NCBI GenBank assembly: GCA_001600555.1
Contig: BCKH01000002.1
Coordinates: forward strand, 3,203,964 to 3,267,963
From: Albophoma yamanashiensis
Taxonomy: Eukaryota > Ascomycota > Sordariomycetes > Hypocreales > Ophiocordycipitaceae
Reading direction: 5' to 3'
Length of the DNA stretch: 64,000 nucleotides
The translations under genes and the position numbers were made by a program. Below, in pieces: positions 10,684 to 20,227 of this stretch; position 1 is the stretch's first letter, and each line of letters begins with the position of its first letter. The notes under the pieces were generated by a model. That model did not search any database, was not told where the DNA came from, and worked only from the letters and a program-made list of their open reading frames with translations.

Positions 10684-12039
10684 ATGCTCAGCGCATTGAT
10701 CGCCCGCAGCCTCATCTCGTCCCTGCTGTGGACTGCAACCCACGCCTCACCCAACATGCTCTTCGTCTCCTCCTACAGCGGCGAGGTCACGACTCTCGAC
10801 TTCTCCGCCTGCGAGAATTCGACGTCGACCGCCGCCGCAGCCGGCGTGCCCAAGCTCAAGACGCTGTCGTCGACGGACGGCTGCGCGAGCAGCCCGGACT
10901 GGCTGACGCTGGATCACGGCCGGTCGACGCTCTACTGCCTCGACGAGGGCGTGCAGACGGGCGTCGGCTCGCTGTCGTCGTTCAAGACGAACGCTGACGG
11001 CTCGCTGACCAAGCTGGACAAGGTGAACACGACGGCTGGGCCGGTGAGCGGCGCGCTGTATGGGCCTGGGAACATGGGGCTGGCTATTGCTCACTAGTGA
11101 GTTCTAACATGTTCACTCGACCGCGAACGGCCTGGCATGAGAGGAGACTGACATTCTGCCTCAGCGACGGCTCTGCCTTTTCCACCTGGGACGTGTCCGA
11201 CCCGTCCAAGATAGCCGCCGTCCAGACCGAGAAGTTCAAGCTCACCAAGCCCGGCGTGGACCCGGCCCGGCAGACGGCGGCGCTCCCGCACCAGGCCCTC
11301 CTCGACCCGACGGGCAAGTTCATCGCCGTGCCGGACCTGGGCGCCGACTTGATCCGGCTCTACGCCGTGAGCAGCGGCACGAATCTGACGGCGCGGGAGC
11401 TGCCGTCCGTGAAAGCGGCGCCCGGCAGCGGGCCGCGGCACGCCGCCTTCGTGGTCAAGGGCAGCCAGACCTTCATGTACCTCGTCACGGAGCTGACGAG
11501 CACCATCGTCGGGTACCGCGTCACGTATCCCGCCGGCACCATCAAGCTCGAGGAGCTGTGGACGATCGGCGCGCACGGCAAGGGCAAGCCGGTGCCCAAG
11601 ACGGCGTACGCCTCCGAGATTGTCATTTCGGTAGGTCCCACGGCCATCCCTAACTCGTCTCCTCAGCCCATGAGGGTACGTATCTGACGTGAGGTAGCCC
11701 GACTCAAACTTCGCCATCGTGTCGTCGCGCAACGAGAGCGACTTCACCATCCCCAACTTCGACGCCAGCAACAGCACCGCCATCCCGTCGGACCCCCTCA
11801 TCAACTTCAGCATCGACGCCGCGACGGGCGCGCTCAACGCTATCCAGATGGTGCCCGCGGGTGGGAGCTACCCACGGCAGTTCTCGATGAACAAGGCCGG
11901 CACGCTCGTCGCCGTGGGCCTGCAGTACGACGGTCGCGTCGTGCTCATCCGGCGGGACACCAAGACGGGCCAGCTGGGCGACTTCGCGGGCTACGCGGAG
12001 CTCGCGGGGCAGATCACCTCGGTCATCTTCGACGAGTGA
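10684..12039 (+). CDS. Secreted lactonase-type seven-bladed beta-propeller (PF10282-like)
   Basis: Exons 10684-11096, 11165-11630 and 11698-12039 (introns 68 and 67 nt) give 406 residues. The N-terminus is a classic signal peptide (MLSALIARSLISSLLWTATHA). Repeats typical of the 6-phosphogluconolactonase / carboxymuconate-cyclase fold follow: PNMLFVSSYSGEVTTLDF, PHQALLDPTGKFIAVPDLGADLI, GPRHAAFVVKG and PRQFSMNKAGTLVAVG. The conserved PHQ and GPRHAAF histidine/arginine positions of the family are present. Several NxS/T sites fit secretion. The substrate is unknown; extracellular sugar lactones or aromatic lactones are the family options. At the third exon an alternative AG (11665-11666) leads quickly to a stop, so 11698 is chosen. 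Confidence 0.88.
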
Positions 12040-13081
12040 CGCTGGCGAGCAACTTGGGGACGGGTCGGATCGACCATCTAGGTGCGCGTTCGAGCAGTGA
12101 CGTCGGAGTTGCTTCTGGCCTCACGGGAAAGCATAACTTAATAGGCGGCCCCCCAGCCTCGGCCCCGGCTGAGGAATCGTGGCGCCGCCTCGGCGGGCGG
12201 ACCGTCGGTGGGTGGGCAGCCTAGAATCCCGCGACAGGCTTCCATTGTCAGTCTAGACTCAGGGCCGCGAACTGCATGGTTTCGGGCACGGATGGCCGTG
12301 GCGTGCGGCTGAGCTGGGTTTGGCCGTTCATGCATAGTCGTCCCGCCGGAGGATAGAATCAGCCCCGGCGAAGCACCGAATAGGTATATAGACACTGTAA
12401 TCGGCGTTCCAGAACAGGCACTATGCTCCATCAGTATCCCGTCCCCTTCGAGTCTGGCCGTTGGTTCGGCGCCGACCGGTTTGACAGCGTTCCAGCCGTA
12501 GCGTGGCGGGCGTGGACTCCACGCGGCGACCCCTGGTCGGCTGCTGCACCTCGACAAATGCGACAGGAGCCAAACCTCGCGCGTGCTTCGCCGGCTCGAG
12601 CAGCAAGGTACCATCGCTGGCTGTGTTTGTGCGGACCTTTTGCGCGCTCGGTGAGTGAGTCGGGACTGCGTCTACGCGGTCGCTGCAGCGGGCGCCTGGC
12701 AGGCTCATACCTCAGGCTTATACCTCAGGCTCATACCTCAGGCTAACACGTTAACAGCTACCAAGGCTCACAGGGCTCTTACGCACCGCGCAACCAGTTG
12801 CTGACATCGAGCTCCGCGGCTCACCTCCGAGGCCAGACGCATCATTTGCGCATCATCCGTAGCGTCTCGCTTGCCCAGAACCGCCTCGCCATCCCCCGCC
12901 TGCCCTCGACATGTCGGCGCTGGTCCCGTGAGCCCGTGCTGTACAGAGTCCCACAGCGTCGAGCTCGTCGCTCACGATCCTCCAGGCCTGGCGCAACGCC
13001 GAACCAGGCTGGCTTGCCGGTCGTCAATTTCTGCGACGCGCTCGACGAAGGCTCGCCGCCCGAGCCCTTTCCCTCGGGCTC
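12040..13081. other. Intergenic, 1.0 kb, promoter of the Zn2Cys6 gene
   Basis: Contains a 13-bp tandem repeat (12700-12744) but no supported gene. Frames of up to about 158 residues on both strands have shuffled, Arg/Pro-rich composition. Confidence 0.6.
12700..12744. repeat. Tandem repeat, 13-bp unit CAGGCTCATACCT x3 plus partial
   Basis: Three units (12700-12712, 12713-12725, 12726-12738) with one T/C difference in the middle copy, then CAGGCT of a fourth. It lies about 340 bp upstream of the first possible start of the Zn2Cys6 gene. Confidence 0.9.
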
Positions 13082-15142
13082 ATGCCAGTCTCGAACGGGT
13101 CCCAGACCGGCGCCATGAAGGCCCCGACCACCAAGCGCACCTCGGGCTCGGGACACGACGCCGCCGGGAGGGCGAGCCTCGTCTCGCAGTCCTCCGACGC
13201 GGGCTCGAGCGGCCAGGTCTCCGGCGATGACGGCTTCCTGACTCCGCTCAAGAGGAGACTCATCGACCCCGGCATCGACTATCCTCGCCGGAGAGCCACC
13301 ATTGCTGTATTATGCGCTCCGTCGTCCCTGAGACTCCCCCCGCTTGCCTACTGACCACGCCTGCAGTGCGAGGTCTGCCGATCGAGAAAGTCTCGCTGCG
13401 ATGGCACCAAGCCAAAGTGCAAGCTCTGCACTGAGCTCGGCGCCGAGTGCGTCTATCGCGAACCGGGCGTCAAGCTGGACGCCGGCGACAAGCTCATCCT
13501 CGAACAGCTCAACCGCATCGAGGGCCTGCTTCAGATGAACATGAGCAACCACGCCGGCGGCGTCAACGTCAACCAAAACTCACCCGCTCTAAGCAACGGC
13601 ACGGGCCTCAGCGGCGACCATGCCCTCATGGCGAGCTCCTCCAACATCATCAGCGCAATGCCGAACGGTGGCTTCGGCACGTGGACCAGCGGACCGACAG
13701 GGACCAACATCTCGACCATGCCGAAAAGTCACACCAACGCCACTATGCATCTACTGCGGTGGCCACTTATTCGCGATCTGCTATCTCGGCCGTACGATCC
13801 ACAGATCCTGCTGCAGCTGGAGATGGCCCGCGAACCGCTGCATTCCCTCACGAAAACACCGTGTGTGGATCTATCGAACACGACAGCCTACATAGAAGCC
13901 TACTTCGAGAGGGTCAACGTGTGGTATGCTTGCGTGAACCCATATACATGGAGGGCCCAGTACCGCACTGCCCTCTCCAACGGCTTCCGAGAGGGCCCAG
14001 AAAGCTGCGTCGTGCTGCTCGTGCTTGCCCTCGGCCAGGCGAGTACGTGCGGCAGCATCTCAAGAATCGTGCCTCACGACGATCCGCCAGGCCTGCAATA
14101 CTTTACAGCGGCCTGGTCCCTCCTCCCAGGAATGATGACCACGAACAACGTTCTCGCGGCGCAATGCCATCTTCTCGCGGCGGCCTACCTATTCTACCTC
14201 GTCCGGCCCCTGGAAGCCTGGAGCCTTCTCTGCACGACGAGTACAAAGCTCCAGCTCCTCCTCATGGCGCCGAATCGGATCCCACAGCAGCAGCGGGAGC
14301 TTGTGGAGCGCATCTACTGGAATACGCTGCTCTTCGAGAGCGACCTACTGGCTGAGTTGGACCTGCCGCACTCAGGGATCGTCCAGTTTGAGGAAAACGT
14401 TGGGCTGCCAGGCGGCTTCGAGGGCGATGAGGATGAGTCGCCCGTTGGTCGCGACGACCTATGGTACTTCCTCGCCGATATTGCGCTGCGGAGGTTGTTG
14501 AACCGCGTGAGCCAGCTCATATACTCCAAGGATTCCGTGTCGTGCATAAGCAGCCTGGAGCCGGTGGTTGCAGAGCTCGACTACCAGCTCACGCAGTGGT
14601 ACGAGAGCCTTCCGCTGCCGTTGCAATTCCCCTTTTCACGAGCGGCGCTGCCGGATCCGGTCCAGGCTACCCTTCGTCTACGCTTCTATTGTTGCCGGAC
14701 CATCATCTACCGGCCGTACATCCTCGCCGTGTTGGAGAACGAACATGCCATGTTGGATCCGACGGTGCGCGAGTGCTGCCACAAGTGCCTGGAAGCATCG
14801 ATTCGACAGCTTGAGCACGTGGCCGACCAGTAAGTCGCAGCTCCTACACCGACGGCATGCATCACTAACACTGTAGGTAGCCAAGCGGGCCACATGCCCT
14901 ACATCTGGCAAAGCGCCCTGTGTATGGTATCGCAGGCGCTCCTCGTCATGGGCGCGTCCATGTCGCCGTCCCTGAGGAGCATCCTGGCCGTTTCGCTGCC
15001 GCACCGCGACGCGCTAGGCGGCATCATCAGCGAGGTCATCCTCGAGCTCGAGCGCTACGCCGCCTTGGCCCCGAGCCTGAACCTCGCGGCGGAGATTATC
15101 AAGGAGGCAGAGGCCAGGAGGCAGCTGTTCCTCGCCGGATGA
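13082..15142 (+). CDS. Zn2Cys6 transcription factor with fungal middle homology region
   Basis: Three exons: 13082-13306, 13367-14829 and 14881-15142 (introns 60 and 51 nt). Acceptor 14880 is chosen because it alone keeps the frame (...VADHQAGHMPYIWQ). Total 649 residues from ATG 13082, or 638 from ATG 13115 (MKAPTTKRTSG); the latter looks more natural, and the sequence does not decide. The first intron ends at the first cysteine of the binuclear cluster CEVCRSRKSRC...KCKLC...C, with spacing C2C6C6C2C6C, followed by a linker and a dimerisation helix (KLILEQLNRIEGLLQ). Residues 150-600 match the MHR fold (AYIEAYFERVNVWYACVNP, PLPLQFPFSR, RFYCCRTIIYRPYILAV). A nuclear DNA-binding regulator; targets unknown. 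Confidence 0.9.
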
Positions 15143-15935
15143 GCCACATCTTCGTTGACAACATTCATCAAAAGGCAATGCCCAACGGAGAGCCCTACCG
15201 GGAACGATCAGCTGCAGCAGGCTGTTCCGAACCGAGAAGTCGCCAAAGCACGAGCCGTGACCGCGCCCGTGTCTCGGGAGTTGAGGCAGCTCAGTATGCC
15301 ACTGGCAACAGGTTAGAAAACGTGGCTAATATCAGCATATGCCAGCGTCGTCAGCATCTTGAAAAGGGGGAAGCGTCCAATGACGCTTCGTAATGGGGCA
15401 AGCTTTCGACATCGCGGAGGCGATGGGTGTCCCCTTACTGTCGACGATATACCAGAACCCCAGCCAGTGACCTGGTATTCGCCCTCGGGAAACATCTTGA
15501 TTCAAGAATAGGAGGTGAATCGGCACCTAGGAAGAGCAATTTACCATCTCACCTCCGTTGGGCCACTCCAACTCCTCCTTGCGGCCTCTCTGCTTGAGCG
15601 CGGAAGCCCGGTCTCCGTCAGCCCTGTTATTCTATACTAGAAAGCGCCTAGTAGTAAGCTATAGGCCATACAGCCCGTCGCGGTACTCAAAAGTAGGATG
15701 TGTATCGAAGGACAATTCCATGGCGAGCCAGTTTAGAGAATAAGTGGCCCGCTCTTGACTCTCAGACCAATTACATGATGACATTTTGGCCATGCTTGCC
15801 AATTTCAACAAAGTAGGGTCCAAGCTCCCGAAACTCATTCCAGATCCCAGCAAGCGTTCACTTGGGTCCGTGGCTCTCTATTAGATTAGACGTATAGAAT
15901 GCGATGCAGTTTAGTATGTATGCTTTGTATGTACT
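15143..15935. other. Convergent 3' intergenic, 0.8 kb
   Basis: Separates the ends of the Zn2Cys6 gene (plus) and the DUF676 gene (minus). AT content rises near 15600-15900. No gene or repeat is seen. Confidence 0.6.
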
Positions 15936-18900
15936 TCAAGACCTCCTCGCAGCTTGATCTCGCACTGCCTTCCCCTCCTGTCCGCTGGGGCTCTTGCTCC
16001 TCCCCCTGGCCCCCCTACCCACGATCTTCTCCGCCCAGTTCCACGACGACGGGCTCAGCGGGCTTTTCGGGCTTTTCGGGCCATCCTTGTGCGGGTGCGG
16101 GTGCTGGTGCTGTCGGTGCTTGTGCTCCTTCGAGTCGGCGCCCCCGACGTCGACGTCGCTCTCGTTCTCGCTGTCCACCCAGTCGCGGTCGCTCCACGTC
16201 ACCGAGTCGGCCATGTCGGGCATGCCGATGCGCGGCGTGCTGTGCGGAGTCAACGAGAGGTCGCCGTCTTGCGGCTTAGGCAGGTCGGGCACCTCGTCGA
16301 GGGCCTCGCGAGTCTCATTATCGTTACAGGTGCCGGCACCGGCTCTGGCTGCGTTGGGGCTGCTGGATGAAGGGACAGCCTTGGTCTCGCTGCCGTGCTC
16401 GTCTGGCGGCTGGTTCATGGGGAGAGCGCGCTCGCCGAGTTTCTCATCCTCGTTCCGCATGCGTGCCGTGGCGGAGTCGCTGAAGTGGGCGTCCACGAGG
16501 TGCTTGATGACTGGCCAGCCGTGGGCGTTGACGAACATGCGCCGCACGAAGATGTTGTTGTGCGCGTCGGGCTCCAGCTTGACGAGGACCTTGCGCCACG
16601 ACAGGTCTCTGTGGTAGCCCCGCGCAATCTTCTCCTCGACGCGCATGCTGGACCCGTCCACGATCTCTTCGGGATGCTTGTCGGGATTCGTGTTGGCGTT
16701 GTCGTCGTGGACCTTGGTCGAGTTCAGGGAGTCTTCGTGGCTGATGGACAGGTTGGGCGACGACGACCCACTGTTCGTGCCTCCTGACGGCTGCGAACCA
16801 GACAAGGCTCTGCTAGCAGTCTTGCGGCGGACCAGCGTGGATGGACGTTTCTTCATGGGAGGCCGCGGGATGTCCGCGGGGTGATAGACTCGATCGTGGA
16901 AGATTGCCCGTGGTCGTCTCGCAGGATCGATGATGTATTCCACGCTGGGCACGGTTGGATTGAGGAGGTCGCCCGCCGACTCGAAGAATGTCGTCTTCGG
17001 CGGTGCCACGAGGCTATCTGGATCTTCCTCCAGCTCGTTACCAGAGGTCGCTTGGAAGGGTCTGGGTGACCCTTCTGACGTGACGGGGCTCGTTGCACCG
17101 CTCGGCGCTTGGTCGAGAGGCATCGTCTGGCCCCTGCGCAGAATCTTCCTCTGTTTCTGCGAGATGGGCTGTTCCTTCGGCGGCTCGTTGCTTCTGAACA
17201 GGTCGAAAAAGCCGGACAGCGGCCCAGAGGGGCTGTTGAGCGGCTTGCTCAAGTTCGGCGAACGCGGGCCGTCCTCACTGTACGGCGTGGATGCGGAACG
17301 AAGGCTAGCCTTGTCATCCTCAATAACGGCATCGTCGGACGGCTGAGGAACCTGACGCATCGCCTCACGCGGAGTCGTTGCCCCCGAGTCGGTCGGCATC
17401 TCGTCGTTGGGCATTGGCTTTTGGCGATTGCTTATGATGTTTGTGCCCGTCAGCTCCGCCCACCCAAACCCAACGACTGTCTCGACAAGACCAGCGTCTC
17501 TTCGCGCCTTTTCGACGCGTCCCAAGCCCTGCCAGTCCAGGAAGAGCAGGCAGCTCGTGCGGAGCGGGACGATGCCGTCATTCACGACGTTGGAGTAAAC
17601 GGTCCGATTTCTGAACTTCTTCAACGCCGTGTGTGCCGGGCCCGTGGGTAGGATCCGCAACAAGGGTTTGGACTCTGGTTGCGTCTCCCCATACACCTTC
17701 TTGTGCGCCGACTCGCCCAGGTTGCTGACGAGGGCTCCCCAGCCGCTGCGGGCGATGGTCGGCGCCCTCCATGTCAACCCCAGATCCTGGCCTGTCCTCC
17801 CCACAAGGCCGAAGTCGAGTGCGAACTTGACGTATAGCGGATTCTCGTTGCTGAGCCCCAAGAAAGGAGATGCAAGCGTGATGAAGTTGATGGGCTTGAT
17901 GAGGTCGAAGAATTGGGGCGAGTGCTTCTGGATATATGCGACGGCATACGTCTGCACCAGTCCTCCGAGCGAGTGAGCAACGAAGCTTATGCTGGTGACC
18001 TTGTACGCCCGCTCGTGCTTCTTGCGACGCGCCTTGTCCAGGTCGACCTGGATCTTGCTGTGTTTGTGCGTCTTGTGCAAGTCAGCATCTTGGTGGTGGT
18101 GTTCTCCGTTGATGCCTTCCGCGATGCCATCGCCGGAACCCTTAAGGATGGGGAGATATGGCTGGTCCGGGTAGGTCATGGAGAGCACATATCTCGCCAG
18201 CCTCTTGCCGAGATACTTAATTCCCTTTTCCGTCTTCGTGGCGTTTCCCGAGTATCCTCGCACCATGACCTCCTCGTCTTCGTCGTCATCAGTCTCGTCA
18301 TGCTTTGCATCATGCGACGCGGGGTCCTGCTCATCGGCCTTGACGGACCCACCATCGGAGTTGGACCGCGAAGAGGTCGATCGTGCTCTCGATTCTCGCT
18401 CCCTCGCCCGCCTGGCCTTGGCATCGATCTTGGCTTGCTTGGCGGCAGCATCGATACTCTCTTTCATGAAGAGCATGTCGGCTCCAAGGTTGCTGTGCAG
18501 TCCGTGGGTCAGGACCACCAAGTGGACTTTCTTTTGCTTCCTTGGCATCTCGGTCTCCTTGGTCTCCTTGGTCTCTTCATCGCCCGTCTGGACGACGCTT
18601 TCCACGGGTACATCCGCTCCCTTGCCATGGCGAGCACGTTCAATGCCGGCGTCGTCCCAGCCAGGAAGCCTAGGAGTGTTCCAGAGCGTCGCCGTGTCCT
18701 CCACCTTGACGTGCACGGCCCGGGAGAAGACGCCCCGGGGCTGGGCCGGATGGTGGCCGTCCTTGGCCCCGACGCTCTGCTGGTGGTCGCTGACCCTGCC
18801 CGGCTGCGGAACGTGGCTCTGGTTGCCCACGACGGGTAGCGACTGGCTCAGGTTGAGCGACTTGCGGTCGCGCGCAACGACGACCTCGTAGCCCACGGCG

Positions 18901-19331
18901 GCCGAGGTGGAGAAGATGACCTGGGACGACACCTCAATCACCCAGCTCGCGCACTCGTCGTCGTGCGCGGCCGACTTGCCGAAGCCGCCGTGGCGGCCGG
19001 TGCCCGCGGTCTGGCGGATGTCGTCGGGGACGGCGAGCTCGCACTCCCAGGACCCGCCGGCCTTGAGCATGGGCTCGAACTCGGGGACGCCATAGCGGCG
19101 CGGGTTGTCGAACTTCTCGTTGGGGTTGAAGGCCGAGGGGTAGGCGGAGACGGAGAGGGTGTAGGGCCCGTGGACGAAGGCGGCGCGCAGGGCGATGGTC
19201 GAGGTGTTGCGGATGCGCACGAAGAGCTTCTCGGGCGAGGGCAGGATGCGGTCCTGCGAGGGCGTGTAGGTGAGGGTGTAGCGGACGACCTCGCCGATCT
19301 TGACGCTGCCGACCTGGTGGAGGAGCAGCAT
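15936..19331 (-). CDS. Large DUF676 (ROG1-like) putative serine lipase/esterase
   Basis: Single uninterrupted frame of 1131 residues starting MLLLHQVGSVKIGEVVRY. An N-terminal beta-sandwich-like block (about 1-130; LTYTPSQDRI, VPEFEPMLKAGGSWECEL) precedes the hydrolase. The alpha/beta-hydrolase core shows the oxyanion segment HLVVLTHGLHSNLGADM (about 275), a charged insert, the nucleophile elbow FVAHSLGGLVQTY (about 452; Ser in AHSLGG), ITLASPFLGLS, and a VYSNVVNDGIVPLRTS segment (about 586) supplying the likely catalytic acid. The last 500 residues are mostly disordered Ser/Pro-rich sequence with a conserved SWRKVLVKLEPDAHNN and VKHLVDAHF patch. Family knowledge: ROG1-type monoacylglycerol lipases and relatives act in the cytosol or at lipid droplets. 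Substrate here is inferred only. Confidence 0.9.
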   Translation of the reverse strand: MLLLHQVGSVKIGEVVRYTLTYTPSQDRILPSPEKLFVRIRNTSTIALRAAFVHGPYTLSVSAYPSAFNPNEKFDNPRRYGVPEFEPMLKAGGSWECELAVPDDIRQTAGTGRHGGFGKSAAHDDECASWVIEVSSQVIFSTSAAVGYEVVVARDRKSLNLSQSLPVVGNQSHVPQPGRVSDHQQSVGAKDGHHPAQPRGVFSRAVHVKVEDTATLWNTPRLPGWDDAGIERARHGKGADVPVESVVQTGDEETKETKETEMPRKQKKVHLVVLTHGLHSNLGADMLFMKESIDAAAKQAKIDAKARRARERESRARSTSSRSNSDGGSVKADEQDPASHDAKHDETDDDEDEEVMVRGYSGNATKTEKGIKYLGKRLARYVLSMTYPDQPYLPILKGSGDGIAEGINGEHHHQDADLHKTHKHSKIQVDLDKARRKKHERAYKVTSISFVAHSLGGLVQTYAVAYIQKHSPQFFDLIKPINFITLASPFLGLSNENPLYVKFALDFGLVGRTGQDLGLTWRAPTIARSGWGALVSNLGESAHKKVYGETQPESKPLLRILPTGPAHTALKKFRNRTVYSNVVNDGIVPLRTSCLLFLDWQGLGRVEKARRDAGLVETVVGFGWAELTGTNIISNRQKPMPNDEMPTDSGATTPREAMRQVPQPSDDAVIEDDKASLRSASTPYSEDGPRSPNLSKPLNSPSGPLSGFFDLFRSNEPPKEQPISQKQRKILRRGQTMPLDQAPSGATSPVTSEGSPRPFQATSGNELEEDPDSLVAPPKTTFFESAGDLLNPTVPSVEYIIDPARRPRAIFHDRVYHPADIPRPPMKKRPSTLVRRKTASRALSGSQPSGGTNSGSSSPNLSISHEDSLNSTKVHDDNANTNPDKHPEEIVDGSSMRVEEKIARGYHRDLSWRKVLVKLEPDAHNNIFVRRMFVNAHGWPVIKHLVDAHFSDSATARMRNEDEKLGERALPMNQPPDEHGSETKAVPSSSSPNAARAGAGTCNDNETREALDEVPDLPKPQDGDLSLTPHSTPRIGMPDMADSVTWSDRDWVDSENESDVDVGGADSKEHKHRQHQHPHPHKDGPKSPKSPLSPSSWNWAEKIVGRGARGRSKSPSGQEGKAVRDQAARRS

Positions 19332-20227
19332 GCTGCAAGCCTCACAGTCTGGGCACAGCAGGGGTCGCAGGGGCCGTCGGAGCTGTTCGTCGCTCGTTTA
19401 GAGTTGCGGAGGGGGCGGTGCAGGCAATGCGGTCGCGAGCCAGCATTATCCCGCTTCGCGGGGAGCCCGGCCCAGCGAGGCAAGGGATTCCGGCTTCGTG
19501 CCGACGAGGAGACGGCGGCAATATCTCGGCCGCGGCGGGCAGCAGGGCAGCTGGGCTGGTCGACGAGCAGACGAGGCACCTTGATATGTAGAAGCAGAGC
19601 GACGAGGTGGGACGTTGGCGCGGACGCTGGGGAAGTCGCTTGGCACGAGAGGCCGCCTGGAGCCGACAGTCAGATGCTGCAGGCGTGATGACGGCACGGC
19701 TACAGGGGTCGTCCGAGGGGTCGTCCGAGGCGCTCCGGGCCCGACTTGGCGGCTCGCTCGGGGCTCTGGGCGCACGCGCATCCCCCCCCCCCCCCGGAAC
19801 GCAGCCACCACGCGCACCCACCACACCACACGCATCCACCGCACCGCGGCCCCAGGGGGCACAGGCGCGGGCAGCACAGGACAGGCTTCCTCGGGCTCCA
19901 GTTCTATCCGGCTTGCTCGATGCGGAGGTTGCAGGGGCCCGACGCCGACATCCGCCAGCATCACGAGCCTCACCACACGACGTCCGGTGAGCCAATTGGC
20001 GTGCGAGGCAGTAAATGAGAAGGCATGTCCTCCATGCCAATATCTCGATAACCCACAAATGAATGCACAAACCCCCCCCAAGCAGATACCTATGCGTCGG
20101 ATGTTCCAAGTATACACTTTATTCTCCGCGAGACGGCGGAGCCCTCGCCGGCATGATAAGTCGTCACTCGTGAGAGGTCATGTCGTGTCTATCTCTCCCT
20201 GTCCCTGCCCCTGCCCCTGTCTAGCAT
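19332..20227. other. Intergenic, 0.9 kb, DUF676 promoter and RBR 3' flank
   Basis: GC-rich, open in several frames on both strands for up to 257 codons, but without a start/splice structure or motif. Contains a 14-nt C tract (19782-19795), CACCCAC-type CA-rich DNA at 19800-19850 and CCCTG pentamer repeats at 20197-20220. Confidence 0.6.
19782..19795 (+). repeat. Poly-C tract (14 nt)
   Basis: Fourteen consecutive C in the promoter side of the DUF676 gene. Length of such a run is prone to sequencing error. Confidence 0.8.

Noticed and set aside
18938..19688. Long plus- and minus-strand frames around the DUF676 start
   Set aside because: They overlap the 5' part of the lipase gene in other frames and extend only because of high GC; no start context or motif.
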